From NCBI RefSeq assembly GCF_004358675.1, contig NZ_SMZO01000027.1, positions 1-51,047 on the forward strand: a stretch of 51,047 bases of DNA, given 5' to 3'. The first letter of the stretch is position 1. Each line of letters begins with the position of its first letter. Shown here one piece after another: positions 33,251 through 41,905 of the stretch. The notes under the pieces are model-generated. The model ran no database searches, was not told the origin of the DNA, and saw nothing but the letters and a program-made list of their open reading frames with translations. The DNA comes from Meridianimarinicoccus aquatilis (GTDB lineage Bacteria > Pseudomonadota > Alphaproteobacteria > Rhodobacterales > Rhodobacteraceae). A program made the position numbers and the translations under genes.

Positions 33251-34954
33251 TCATTTCGGGGCGACGTCGACGGATGGATTGCCAAGTTCGATTGGTGGGG
33301 GCGCATCGGCCAGAAACGCCACAAGAGCCAAACCTGCTGCAAGCGTAAGGATCGCCAGACCACCCTGTTCAGGGCGCGCTGCGATCCGCCGCTTGGGCCG
33401 CCGCGCCAACGCACGACCGCTTCTTGGGGGCGCTGGAAGCGCAAGCAGGGGTGTCGGCGCAGGTTCGCGTTGAAACAGGGCAAGAATTTCGCCAGGACGC
33501 GGCGGGGTAAACGCGATCCGGCCATAGCGGAATGCAGCACTACCAGCAAAAGCCAACAGAACGGCCGCAAGAATTGGCAGTATATCCCCCACATGCACAG
33601 GCTTTTGAGCCGGTAGTTGCAGCCCGCTGACAGACAGCCCGACAATCACAGCTGCCATCATGGCACCCCAAGGCAGAGCCGTATCAACAGGAATGTCGGA
33701 TTTGTGAGGCGTAGCAGATAGCAACGTCAAGGCGCGGACCATCAACAGAGCCGTCCCAAAGCTGCCTACAAGCAATGCCGCGCCACTCCATACGGCCCAA
33801 CCGGCAGGGGCAGCCGACAGTCCCGACTTCAACGCTTCTTTTGCGAACCAACCACTGGTGCCCGGCATCCCGGCAAGAGCCAACGCCGGAAGAAGCAGTG
33901 CGGCAATGATCGCGGCACGCGCCATACCCGGCCTTGCCGTCCAAACGACAGGCACCCCCAAAAACAACGCGGCCTTGGAAAAGGCATGGTGCGTCGCCAG
34001 CAGAACCAAGGCCGGAGCGATCACCGGCCAAGCCTGCGGCGCTGCCAATCCTGCGGCATAGCCAAGTGCCATCAGGCTCATTTGTCCGATACTGGAATAG
34101 GCCAAAACGGCCTTTGGATCGCCTTGGATCAAACCCAGAACCGGCGCCACAATCAGCCCGGCCAGCGCCATCGCAGCCAACAGGGTGGCGGCTTGCGGAG
34201 TTGGATCAAGGCCCGGCGGCAAAAGGACGATCAACCCGAAAAGCCCAGCCTTCAGCATCGCGCCCGACAGCACAGCACTTGCAGGTGAAGGCGCAGCCGA
34301 GTGGGCAAGCGGCAACCACAGGTGAAGCGGCACTGCGCCAAATTTAACCAACAGACCCGCGGCGATCAGCACCGCCGCGACGGTCGGCACATCCGAGCCG
34401 CGCAATTCAGCCAGAGTGATACCGCCAGCAGCATGAGCAGCAAACGCCAGCCCGGCAAACAAGGCGACTTCGCCCGCCACGGCAAAGACAACGTAGACCA
34501 GCCCTGCCCGGCGCTGCGCAGCGCCGCCGCCGTGCAACACAAGCCCCCAGGATGCAAGGCTCATCATCGCGAAGAACGCATAGAAACTCACAATATCCTG
34601 CGCGATCAACAGACCCAGATTGCCCGCCATCGCCAACAGGAACAAAGCGGCAAAACGGTCGCGCTGAGGATCAGCAGCCAGCATCCGCATGGCGGACCAA
34701 CCCGCAAGCCCCCATAAAACCGATGTGAACAACAAAAATGTCGCCGCCAAGTCTGTCAGGGCGAACTGCGTGCCCAGCATCAGCCAATCAAGCGTGATCG
34801 GCAGGGGCAATGGATCGGCCAGAGCGGCAAGCAGCGCCGGCACCGGCGCAAAGGGCACAAGACCACGAACAGCGCCGCGCGCACCCTTCAGAGACAGAAG
34901 GATCAGCAAGGCCAATGGTGCGGCGGGGATAAGCCAAAGAGGAAGCGAGATCAT
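33251..34954 (-). CDS. Proton-conducting antiporter subunit, MrpD/NuoL/HyfB-like (third copy)
   Basis: Inner-membrane protein (567 aa) with about fourteen hydrophobic segments, related to complex I antiporter-like subunits and to hydrogenase-4 subunit B. It keeps the TM7 lysine (GLLVKFGAVPLHLWLP), the AYSSIGQMS region and HHAFSKAALF, but the TM5 segment reads FYAFFAMMSLASW: the usual glutamate of FFExM is Ala129. The C-terminal 100 residues hold a basic Pro/Arg-rich loop and a last hydrophobic helix. ATG at 34954 overlaps the stop of the preceding gene. It is the last gene of the Mrp operon. Confidence 0.88.
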   Translation of the reverse strand: MISLPLWLIPAAPLALLILLSLKGARGAVRGLVPFAPVPALLAALADPLPLPITLDWLMLGTQFALTDLAATFLLFTSVLWGLAGWSAMRMLAADPQRDRFAALFLLAMAGNLGLLIAQDIVSFYAFFAMMSLASWGLVLHGGGAAQRRAGLVYVVFAVAGEVALFAGLAFAAHAAGGITLAELRGSDVPTVAAVLIAAGLLVKFGAVPLHLWLPLAHSAAPSPASAVLSGAMLKAGLFGLIVLLPPGLDPTPQAATLLAAMALAGLIVAPVLGLIQGDPKAVLAYSSIGQMSLMALGYAAGLAAPQAWPVIAPALVLLATHHAFSKAALFLGVPVVWTARPGMARAAIIAALLLPALALAGMPGTSGWFAKEALKSGLSAAPAGWAVWSGAALLVGSFGTALLMVRALTLLSATPHKSDIPVDTALPWGAMMAAVIVGLSVSGLQLPAQKPVHVGDILPILAAVLLAFAGSAAFRYGRIAFTPPRPGEILALFQREPAPTPLLALPAPPRSGRALARRPKRRIAARPEQGGLAILTLAAGLALVAFLADAPPPIELGNPSVDVAPK

Positions 34955-36423
34955 AGGTATTCCAGTGATACGATGAAACGGGTCCAGCCGAGCGGGCTGA
35001 ACGGGGCATTGGCGAGCAGACCCGCGGCAAGGATCAGCGCGGCTGTCGCGGCGGGTGGCACGGCAAGCATCCAACCAATACGCCGTTTGACAGGCGCACC
35101 TTCCGGAGGATCGCGAAACCACGCTCGATAGAGGATGGGCAGGAAATAGGCGGCATTCAGCAGGCTCGACCCCGCCAGAAGCGCAATCACCATGGGTTGC
35201 CCTGCATCAAGCCCGCCTGACCCGAGATACCATTTGCTGACGAAGCCCGCGAGCGGTGGCACCCCGATCATGCCAAGCGATCCGATGGTGAACGCGATGG
35301 TCGCGCCGGGCATCAACCGGCCCATGCCGTCCATTGCGCTGACGGTCTTCACCCCTCTGCCTTCGGCAAAATTACCGGCGGCCAGAAAGAGTGTGATCTT
35401 CATAATTCCCTGATGGATCAAATGTGCGAGCCCACCCACCGCTGCCACAGGTGACAACAACGCGACGCCCAGCGTGATGTAGCTGACCTGGCTGATCGTT
35501 GAATAGGCCAGCCGCTTTTTCAGATCGTCCTGCGTAAGCGCACGCACAGACCCCCAGATGATCGTTACCGCAGCCAAGGCGGCCAAAGGCGCGGCCAACC
35601 CAAGCAGTTGCACCGTTTCAACGCCATAGACGTCGTACACGATCCGCATGATTCCGAACGCCCCGGCCTTGACCACGGCGACCGCATGCAACAACGCACT
35701 TACCGGAGCTGGAGCAACCATGGACAATGGCAACCAGCCGTGCAGCGGGAAAAGAGCCGCCTTGACGCCGACACCGGCAATCAGCAGCACGAAGATTGCA
35801 GTCAAAGCCAACGGCGCAGTCTGCGGCAGGTCCCCAAGAACGCCGCGCGGGGCAAAGGGCACGTCTCCGGCCAAGGCATAAAGCCAAACGGTCCCCAATG
35901 TCAGAGCAAGCCCGCCACCCAGCGTATAGGCTAGATAGATGCGGCCCGCGCGGTGCGATTCCGCCGTGCCCCGATGCACGACCAGCGGCCAGGTCGCCAG
36001 CGTGAGTAGTTCAAAGAAGATTAGAAAAGTGAACAGGTTACCGGCCATGGCAATGCCGACTGTCGCCGCGACGCACAGGCTGAAAAAGCCGAAGAACCTG
36101 CTACGGTCGGCCCCACCTTCTAGATAGCCAATTGCATAGATCGTGGTCAGAAACCAAAGCACGGCAGACAGCGCAAGGAACAGAACGGACAGCGCATCGG
36201 CCTGCAGATGCAGATCCAGACCCGGTGCGATGCCAAGGCGCAAGTTGAACTCGCCTCCAGCCGCAACGGCAATGGAAAGCCACGCAACCAACCCGACCTT
36301 CAGCGTCGCCGCTGTCAGATTGATCGTGGTGCGCAGCGTCCGGGCACGTTCCGGGATTGCCAGAATGATCGGCGCCGCACAGAGCGACGTCATCAGAATG
36401 GCAAGTGGCAACAGTTCGGTCAT
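34951..36423 (-). CDS. Proton-conducting antiporter subunit, MrpD/NuoM-like (second copy)
   Basis: Inner-membrane subunit (490 aa) of the complex I antiporter family. It has the conserved TM5 glutamate (FLIFFELLTLATW), the TM7 lysine (GVGVKAALFPLHGWLP), the lysine-rich break motif KKRLAYSTISQVSY and LIHQGIMKITLFLAAG. ATG at 36423 overlaps the preceding stop by four bases. It may take the place of MrpA's large N-terminal part, as there is no full-length MrpA in the operon. Confidence 0.9.
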   Translation of the reverse strand: MTELLPLAILMTSLCAAPIILAIPERARTLRTTINLTAATLKVGLVAWLSIAVAAGGEFNLRLGIAPGLDLHLQADALSVLFLALSAVLWFLTTIYAIGYLEGGADRSRFFGFFSLCVAATVGIAMAGNLFTFLIFFELLTLATWPLVVHRGTAESHRAGRIYLAYTLGGGLALTLGTVWLYALAGDVPFAPRGVLGDLPQTAPLALTAIFVLLIAGVGVKAALFPLHGWLPLSMVAPAPVSALLHAVAVVKAGAFGIMRIVYDVYGVETVQLLGLAAPLAALAAVTIIWGSVRALTQDDLKKRLAYSTISQVSYITLGVALLSPVAAVGGLAHLIHQGIMKITLFLAAGNFAEGRGVKTVSAMDGMGRLMPGATIAFTIGSLGMIGVPPLAGFVSKWYLGSGGLDAGQPMVIALLAGSSLLNAAYFLPILYRAWFRDPPEGAPVKRRIGWMLAVPPAATAALILAAGLLANAPFSPLGWTRFIVSLEYL

Positions 36424-37868
36424 AGGGCGGTCCCGTTTAGAAGTGTCAAAGGAAGCGCAGAGCCAAGGCCAAGCGCCAATGCAGTTGTGGCAAGCCCAAG
36501 GGCGGCCACATCGCCCGTGCGCCATTCAGGTCGGCGCGCGCCGGGCGCAACATGTGGCCCCCCGCGCAAGCAGCGCGAAACCACCCGCGACAGATACGCA
36601 GCCGAGAGCGCCGTGCCGCCCAGCAACAGGGCAATCCAGACCCAAGCCCCGCGATCGATAAGCCCATCAATCAGCAACCATTTCCCGATGAAACCCGCCG
36701 TCGGCGGAAGACCGATCAAACTGACCGCAGCAATCGCAAAGGCAAATTCCGCAACACCCGGACGCAGATCTGTTCTGTTCAGGCCGGAAATGCGGTCATG
36801 GCCCAACTCTTCGGCAATGCGGCCGACTGCCAGGAACATGGCCGCTTTGGCCAGAGCATGAGACAGCATTAACAAGGCTGCCGCCTGCCACATCGCACTG
36901 GTCGATGGATCATCCGCCACGCCGATGGCCAAGGTGATAAGCCCGATCTGCGCGACCGTCGAATAGGCCACTAGAAGTTTCAGGCGCTCGGCCCGCAAGG
37001 CCATCCATGACCCCCAGAGCATTCCAGCAGCACCCAACACGGCCAGCGCAATACGAAGCACCTCAATGCCCGCCCCGGCCTCAATCGTGATCCGCAGTGC
37101 AAGGTACAATGCGCCCTTTACCACCAATGCAGACAAGACCGCACTTGCAGCGGGGGCCGCGCTGGAATGGGCCGCAGGCATCCAGAAGTGCAGCGGAAAC
37201 AGCGCCGCCTTGACCGCAAGACCGGCGAAGATCAGTCCGAGGGCCAGCCGCCCGGTTGCGGTGTCCACCAACGCCGGGACCGCCGCCAGATCGACACGGC
37301 CCACGGCCGCATAAGCCAGTGCAACACCCAAAAGAAACACAAGGCTCCCGGCAAGCCCGGCGGCCAGGTAATCAAAAGCAGCACGCAGGGAATTGCGGGA
37401 TCCGGTGAGCGCGGTCAAACCGACTGCAGAAAGTCCGAGGATTTCGAACGTGACATAGATGTTGAACAAATCGCCAGACAGGAAAAGTGCGTTCAACGCC
37501 CCAAGCGTCGCCAGCCAAAGAGGCCAGAAACCAGCCTGCAAACGCGAGCGTTGCTGACCGCCGCGCGGCTGAACAAGACCCCAGGACATCGCCTGAAGCG
37601 CCACAGCGGTGGCAACAATCGCGGTCATCGACAGCATCACGGCCGCAAGACCGTCAGCCACAAGCGATATTCCCAGCGGCGCGGGCCAATCCCCCAGATC
37701 AGCGCGCATGTCGCCGCCCGAAAGGATACGCGCCGCCAGCAAGATCGACGCGCCAAGGTTTATCAAGGTCGCACAAAGACCCCAAATGGCCGCCATGCGC
37801 GGCGTCGCAGCCGCCCCCACCGCTGCAAGGAAAGGAAGCAATGCAAGAACATAGGCTTCAGTCATCAT
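36420..37868 (-). CDS. mrpD: Cation/proton antiporter subunit MrpD (NuoN/NuoM-like)
   Basis: Inner-membrane antiporter-like subunit (482 aa). Conserved features are FNIYVTFEILGLSAVGL with the TM5 glutamate, GLAVKAALFPLHFWMP with the TM7 lysine, KLLVAYSTVAQIGL and LSHALAKAAMFLAVG. It directly follows mrpC, the position of mrpD in classical Mrp operons, and overlaps mrpC by 11 bases at the ATG of 37868 (an in-frame second ATG at 37865 would leave eight). It overlaps the next gene's start by four bases. Confidence 0.92.
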   Translation of the reverse strand: MMTEAYVLALLPFLAAVGAAATPRMAAIWGLCATLINLGASILLAARILSGGDMRADLGDWPAPLGISLVADGLAAVMLSMTAIVATAVALQAMSWGLVQPRGGQQRSRLQAGFWPLWLATLGALNALFLSGDLFNIYVTFEILGLSAVGLTALTGSRNSLRAAFDYLAAGLAGSLVFLLGVALAYAAVGRVDLAAVPALVDTATGRLALGLIFAGLAVKAALFPLHFWMPAAHSSAAPAASAVLSALVVKGALYLALRITIEAGAGIEVLRIALAVLGAAGMLWGSWMALRAERLKLLVAYSTVAQIGLITLAIGVADDPSTSAMWQAAALLMLSHALAKAAMFLAVGRIAEELGHDRISGLNRTDLRPGVAEFAFAIAAVSLIGLPPTAGFIGKWLLIDGLIDRGAWVWIALLLGGTALSAAYLSRVVSRCLRGGPHVAPGARRPEWRTGDVAALGLATTALALGLGSALPLTLLNGTAL

Positions 37869-38133
37869 CGCCTCCGGAAATCCGTTCGGCCAGTGACAAA
37901 AGGGCGGCTGTGACCGCTACCAGAACCACAATCCCGGTCAGTACGAAGGCTTGCGGCACGGCATCGGTGACCCCAGCCACCCGCCCGGCCAGCAGCATGA
38001 GCATGGCAATGCCAACCGACAGGACATTCAGGGCAAGAATACGCGCCAGAGCATCGCGCGCAGTGCACAGACGGTGCATCGCAAGCGCGGCCAGCAGCAC
38101 ACCCGCAAGAATATACATGGTTTCAGAGGTCAT
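37858..38133 (-). CDS. mrpC: Cation/proton antiporter subunit MrpC (NuoK-like)
   Basis: Small membrane subunit (91 aa) with three helices, homologous to NuoK. YILAGVLLAALAMHRLCTARDALARILALNVLSVGIAMLML and DAVPQAFVLTGIVVLVAVTAALLSL, ending in acidic residues, match the family. Note that it is shorter than usual MrpC (about 110 aa or more). ATG at 38133 overlaps the upstream stop. Confidence 0.9.
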   Translation of the reverse strand: MTSETMYILAGVLLAALAMHRLCTARDALARILALNVLSVGIAMLMLLAGRVAGVTDAVPQAFVLTGIVVLVAVTAALLSLAERISGGDDD

Positions 38134-39032
38134 TTCGGAACCCTTCGGACGGAGCCGTGAAAGAGAAGTACAAGCGTGGCGGCGATGGCGAGGGTCAGCA
38201 CGGCTTCGATGCCGAGGATCCAAATCTTCGCCTGCCCGTCGGGATAGCCAAGCAGATGTCCGGTCAGCGCAGCTGTCGCGACTGCCGCTGCGCCAAACAC
38301 AGCGAGGCCGCTCAGGGCTGTCGCGCGCAGGATCCCCCCCTGCAGGGGCTTTTTCAGACGCATCGCTCCGGCAAGCACAAGCGCAAGCCCACCGCCAGCA
38401 AGAACAGCGCCCGCCTGAAAGGCGCCGCCGGGCGCGTCAGCGCCTTGCCATAACAAGTGGCCGCTGATCAGCACCGAAAGGGGCACCACGACTTTTGCAA
38501 AGGGCACGACCATTTCCCCCAACGGCGCGGGACGCACGCGAGAAACCGGCACCACAATCACAAGAACCAAGGCCACGAAAAGCACCGCGATCTCAAGCAA
38601 CGTGTCCCAGGCACGAAAGTTCAGCAGCACAGCGGTTACCGGGTTGCTCACGCCGCTTTCGCCCAAGCGCTCGGCAACCAAGGGCGGGTACGCAGGGACC
38701 GTCGGCACCGAAGTGATCGCTGCATACAGCAGACCGGCGAAGCCAATGGATATCAGGCCAGAAGCTGCAACAGACCAGCGCGATTGGCACATCTTAGGTT
38801 CAACCCGCAAACGCCGAGCACTTCGCAGCAACAATGCGCCGGTCAAACCGGCCCCAATGGCCGCCTCGGCCAAGGCCACGTCAGGCGCGCCAAGACGCAC
38901 CCAGGACAAGGCCACCAAAAATCCCATCACCATGAAGGCCCCGACGGCCGCAAACCTGTCGTTTGCGAAGAGAGCCGCAACGGCAACGCCAACGATCCCA
39001 ACCGCAAGAAGCGCGTCAAAAAGCTGGGTCAT
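38130..39032 (-). CDS. MrpA C-terminal (DUF4040/MbhE) + MrpB (MnhB) fusion
   Basis: A 300-residue membrane protein. Residues 1-75 resemble DUF4040 (MbhD/MrpA tail): AAVGAFMVMGFLVALSWVRLGAPDVALAEAAIGAGLTGALLL, a TM helix that couples with MrpG/C. Residues 80-150 are MbhE-like, and residues 155-300 are the MnhB domain (LLEIAVLFVALVLVIVV, FAKVVVPLSVLISGHLLWQGADAPGGAFQAGAVLAGG). In classical Mrp the first part belongs to MrpA; here it is fused to MrpB, and the large NuoL-like part of MrpA is supplied by separate genes. Confidence 0.88.
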   Translation of the reverse strand: MTQLFDALLAVGIVGVAVAALFANDRFAAVGAFMVMGFLVALSWVRLGAPDVALAEAAIGAGLTGALLLRSARRLRVEPKMCQSRWSVAASGLISIGFAGLLYAAITSVPTVPAYPPLVAERLGESGVSNPVTAVLLNFRAWDTLLEIAVLFVALVLVIVVPVSRVRPAPLGEMVVPFAKVVVPLSVLISGHLLWQGADAPGGAFQAGAVLAGGGLALVLAGAMRLKKPLQGGILRATALSGLAVFGAAAVATAALTGHLLGYPDGQAKIWILGIEAVLTLAIAATLVLLFHGSVRRVPK

Positions 39033-39322
39033 GCCCGTTCCTCGTCTTCAAGGGAGGCTTGTGCGATCAGATGGCCGGTCGTCGCGCCGGAAAGCGCAAC
39101 AAGCACGCCGCACAGAACAAGGGAAAGCACAGCCGCGATCCCGCTGGTCATACACGCAGCACCGCACACGATCAGCGCCACCCCGGCTGTGTCTGCCTTG
39201 GTCAGGGCGTGCAGTCGGGACAGCAAATCAGGCAAACGCCAAAAGGCGAACGCCGCCATCAACAGGAACCCGGTTCCTGCCGTCATCATCGCCGTGCCCA
39301 GAATATCAAGCACTGTGCTCAT
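39029..39322 (-). CDS. mrpG: Cation/proton antiporter subunit MrpG
   Basis: Small membrane subunit (97 aa) with three helices. The signature FAFWRLPDLLSRLHALTKADTAG and GVALIVCGAACM match MnhG/MrpG. Overlaps both neighbours in ATGA fashion, as throughout the operon. Confidence 0.92.
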   Translation of the reverse strand: MSTVLDILGTAMMTAGTGFLLMAAFAFWRLPDLLSRLHALTKADTAGVALIVCGAACMTSGIAAVLSLVLCGVLVALSGATTGHLIAQASLEDEERA

Positions 39323-39570
39323 GACCCACGCCTCCGCAACGCGACGAAGGCAACGCCAGCGACGGCCGAAAGGGCGGCGAACACGAGGGCGATATCAAAA
39401 TAACCCGGCACGCCGTTCGCAGTTCCCAACAACACGAGCGTCGCCACTGTGCCGGTCCCCGCAAGTTGCGCCGCTGCAATCCGGTCAGCCCCGGTTGGTC
39501 CCGATATCAGACGCGGCACAGCGCCCAAGGTGGCGAGCAATGTGCAAAATGCCAACATTTCCATGATCAT
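39319..39570 (-). CDS. mrpF: Cation/proton antiporter subunit MrpF
   Basis: Small membrane subunit (83 aa) with three helices; the family motif PRLISGPTGADRIAAAQLAGT and GVPGYFDIALVFAALSAVAGVAF match MnhF/MrpF, including the Asp-Arg of the GPTxxDRI loop. Start and stop overlap neighbouring genes. Confidence 0.92.
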   Translation of the reverse strand: MIMEMLAFCTLLATLGAVPRLISGPTGADRIAAAQLAGTGTVATLVLLGTANGVPGYFDIALVFAALSAVAGVAFVALRRRGS

Positions 39571-40151
39571 GACGCCTCTCCAACTTTGGGGTTTCTAAAC
39601 AGCCGCGCGATGCGCGCTTCGAGCTCGGCCAGTTCTGCGGTCACGGTTTCAGGCGGATTCAGCGCGTGAACCACAAGAAGATCATCCTTTAACCTGGCTG
39701 TCAGCGTTCCGGGCATAAGCGTGATCAGCAACGCAAAAAGGCGCCGGGCGCGACCCTCAGGAAGGGTTGTGCGCCATTCAAGGCACCCGGGTTGAAGCGC
39801 ACTTGGATTCAGGCTGCGAAAGCTGACATCAACCGCACCGCGCAAAACACCCAGAGCCGCAAAAGTAGCCAACCCTGCGGCCGCAAAAAACGACAGGCGC
39901 GGGGGGCACGATGCTGGCAAGAGCAAGGCCACCGCACCACCACCGATCACGGTCGGCACACCGACAGCCCAACTGCTTGGATCATCCCAATGCAATCCGG
40001 CCCAAATCGCGGTCAACGCAAGGGTCGTACCCAATGCGCCACGCAGACGCCCGGATTTTGAAGGGGAACTTACCCCGGCAACCGAGGTTGTCGCGCCTTT
40101 GTCAGCCAAAGTGTGCCCATAGGGATGGGGGAAGTCGTGTCGTACCTTCAT
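39567..40151 (-). CDS. mrpE: Cation/proton antiporter subunit MrpE
   Basis: First gene of the Mrp operon (194 aa). A 35-residue hydrophilic N-terminus, rare in MrpE, comes before two or more membrane helices and the soluble tail with SLNPSALQPGCLEWRTTLPEGRARRLFALLITLMPGTLTARL, DDLLVVHALNPP, the MrpE signature. ATG at 40151 has a strong ribosome site (AAAGGAGAT). The complex exchanges Na+ or K+ for protons and supports salt and pH balance. Confidence 0.9.
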   Translation of the reverse strand: MKVRHDFPHPYGHTLADKGATTSVAGVSSPSKSGRLRGALGTTLALTAIWAGLHWDDPSSWAVGVPTVIGGGAVALLLPASCPPRLSFFAAAGLATFAALGVLRGAVDVSFRSLNPSALQPGCLEWRTTLPEGRARRLFALLITLMPGTLTARLKDDLLVVHALNPPETVTAELAELEARIARLFRNPKVGEAS

Positions 40152-40391
40152 CGGATCTCCTTTGGCAGCGTCAATTGGCGCTGATAGAAGGTTCCGACAT
40201 CACAACCTGCTGCCTTGCGGTTGCCAGAGGGGCCCGGACCCTGTGCTCTCCTTGCATGTTTGAAGCGGCGCGACCTGCGCACCACAGTCCTGACAAGAAC
40301 GCATGAAGGGGAAACTTCATCCCGAGTTTTTAAAAATTTTTCTGCGTCTGCATTCTGTCACGGAGGCGGTGAAATCTTCGGGCCACAAATG

Positions 40392-40418
40392 AAAAAGGCA
40401 CCCCAAAGAGATGCCCTT
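40392..40418 (-). terminator. Rho-independent terminator after the sigma/anti-sigma pair
   Basis: On the minus strand, a seven-base stem AAGGGCA / TGCCTTT (one G-T pair) encloses 11 bases and runs into TTTTTC. It lies 25 bases after the anti-sigma stop. Confidence 0.65.
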
Positions 40419-40443
40419 CACAAAACACCAATCAGGTGCCGTT

Positions 40444-41232
40444 TTAGATGTTCTTGGCGACATCCTGCGCGATAAGCTGCACCGCATCGGAATTGCCATG
40501 TCCGACGATCGCATAATCAAGGTTGGGCGTGCTCCAATACCCGACTGCCCGGTTCGGATAATCCACAACCTGAAGCGGTTGTATCGGCCGATGGTCTGGG
40601 TGCTTGGCCAACGTCAAAGACAAGCGATCCCCCCTGTCATCTTCGTAGATAAATTGTGCAAGCGGCCCTTCTTTTGTTCCCAACAGACGTGCGCCAACCA
40701 GAGTCAATCCGCGTGCGCCCAGATCCGGCGCGGCCACCGGCACACCAATTTTATTGGAAAACCAAACTGCGGCTTCTGTTACGGCGGCCCCGGTGAATTC
40801 TGCCGGGTGCAGCATGTCTTCTGCAAAAACCTGATGTGCACCAACGGCTTCTGATACGTATTCCGGTACACCCTGCCCTGACGGCGCGATGACGGCATGA
40901 CCGATCCAGCCGAATGACACCAGCGCACACACTGCAGCAACCCGTGCGCCTGAGCGCATAAAGTTACTGATCTTGAAGGGTTGCGCCGGATTCATCTGCC
41001 GCGCGATCACATGGGCAAGCCGCCGTTCAAGCCGCGCTGTGCGCAGGTTGGTTGTGGGCCTGTCCAGCGCAGCAAGCGCTTCGCCAAGCTTGTTCTTGTG
41101 CCGGGCATCCGCATCGAACTGCTTTCGCGCCTCGCTGTCGGTTTCAAGCTGTGCTTCGATCTCGGCCGCCTCGTCTGGCCCGATCTCTCCGTCAAGATAG
41201 GCATTCAAATCCAATGTGTTGGAATTGCTCAT
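40444..41232 (-). CDS. Anti-sigma factor, membrane-anchored
   Basis: Partner of the ECF sigma factor upstream (262 aa). The N-terminal 90 residues are the cytoplasmic anti-sigma domain: LNAYLDGEIGPDEAAEIEAQL, then many Asp/Glu/Lys/Arg residues, without the His-x3-Cys-x2-Cys zinc motif of ZAS proteins. A single membrane helix (AAVCALVSFGWIGHAVIA) near residue 100 leads to a periplasmic domain with FIYEDDRGDRLSLTL and GYWSTPNLDYAIVGHG, typical of alphaproteobacterial anti-sigma factors. ATG at 41232 has GGAGGG five bases upstream. It starts 13 bases after the sigma stop. Confidence 0.88.
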   Translation of the reverse strand: MSNSNTLDLNAYLDGEIGPDEAAEIEAQLETDSEARKQFDADARHKNKLGEALAALDRPTTNLRTARLERRLAHVIARQMNPAQPFKISNFMRSGARVAAVCALVSFGWIGHAVIAPSGQGVPEYVSEAVGAHQVFAEDMLHPAEFTGAAVTEAAVWFSNKIGVPVAAPDLGARGLTLVGARLLGTKEGPLAQFIYEDDRGDRLSLTLAKHPDHRPIQPLQVVDYPNRAVGYWSTPNLDYAIVGHGNSDAVQLIAQDVAKNI

Positions 41233-41245
41233 CACAGTCCCTCCG

Positions 41246-41755
41246 TTACACTACCAGCTTCAGCCGGGTTGTTTTTACCGTGTCAAAGATCTTTCTGAGT
41301 GCCGCACGTCCCCGCCCAAGCCGGCTGTAGAATGTGCCCAATGGCAAATCGAGCGTGCGTGCCGCGTCGGCGTAGCTCATCTCTTTCAATGCCACGAGGA
41401 CGATGGGAAGGCGCTGTGCTTCCGGCAATTCGCTCAAAGCATCAAGAACCTGCTGCAACTCAATCCTTTCGGTCGGGTCAGAGGTGTCCACCGGTTCTGG
41501 AAGCATGATCCGCGCATCTTCGCGCACCTTGTGACGCCGCCGCTCACTTACATGCGTGTTATGGAGAATCCGGAAGAGCCAAACACGTAACTCTGTTCCC
41601 GGTTGCCACTGCTCGGCTGCGGCGATGGCCTTTGTCAGAGTTTCCTGAACCAAATCCTCAGCGGCATCTGGATTTCGCGTCAGCACCATGGCATATCGCC
41701 TTAAGCTGACGACGTATTCGTGTATCCGACTTTCTAGTTCCCGACGTGTGTCCAT
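41246..41755 (-). CDS. ECF-type RNA polymerase sigma-70 factor
   Basis: Alternative sigma factor (169 aa). Region 2 shows AMVLTRNPDAAEDLVQETLTKAIA and RVWLFRILHNTHVSERRR; region 4 shows SELPEAQRLPIVLVALKEMSYADAARTLDLPLGTFYSRLGRGRAALRK. ATG at 41755 is preferred over ATG 41773, because the promoter motif described below ends only a few bases before 41773 and AGGGGA lies six bases before 41755. It is followed by its anti-sigma factor and diverges from the DUF2333 gene. It is probably autoregulated. Confidence 0.93.
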   Translation of the reverse strand: MDTRRELESRIHEYVVSLRRYAMVLTRNPDAAEDLVQETLTKAIAAAEQWQPGTELRVWLFRILHNTHVSERRRHKVREDARIMLPEPVDTSDPTERIELQQVLDALSELPEAQRLPIVLVALKEMSYADAARTLDLPLGTFYSRLGRGRAALRKIFDTVKTTRLKLVV

Positions 41756-41779
41756 CAATTCCCCTTTCGACATTACACT

Positions 41780-41807
41780 ACATACGCGCCGCCGGCGAAT
41801 TTCATCC
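41780..41807 (-). promoter_or_regulatory. ECF-type promoter of the sigma factor gene (predicted)
   Basis: On the minus strand GGATGAAA (41807-41800) and CGTATGT (41786-41780), with 13 bases between. An identical arrangement faces the opposite gene. The CGT lies about 29 bases before the proposed sigma start at 41755, in keeping with a -35/-10 pair. Promoter function is inferred. Confidence 0.6.
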
Positions 41808-41850
41808 GTCGAGCTGTAAAAAATTTATCATCGGGTTTAGAAAAATCTTG

Positions 41851-41878
41851 GGATGAAACCGCCCTCCCCTGCGTTTGT
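41851..41878 (+). promoter_or_regulatory. ECF-type promoter of the DUF2333 gene (predicted)
   Basis: GGATGAAA (41851-41858) and CGTTTGT (41872-41878), with 13 bases between, the same elements and spacing as the opposite promoter for the sigma gene. It lies 28 bases before the TTG start at 41906. A -35 of the TGAA(A) type with a -10 beginning CGT is the usual form of ECF promoters. Function is inferred. Confidence 0.6.
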
Positions 41879-41905
41879 GTTGTAACCAAGCAGGGAGCAA
41901 GGTCG

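Noticed and set aside
38457-39566. 369-codon plus-strand open frame opposite the Mrp genes
   Set aside because: Arg/Ala/Gln-rich antisense translation; the minus-strand mrp genes are clear and packed by ATGA overlaps.
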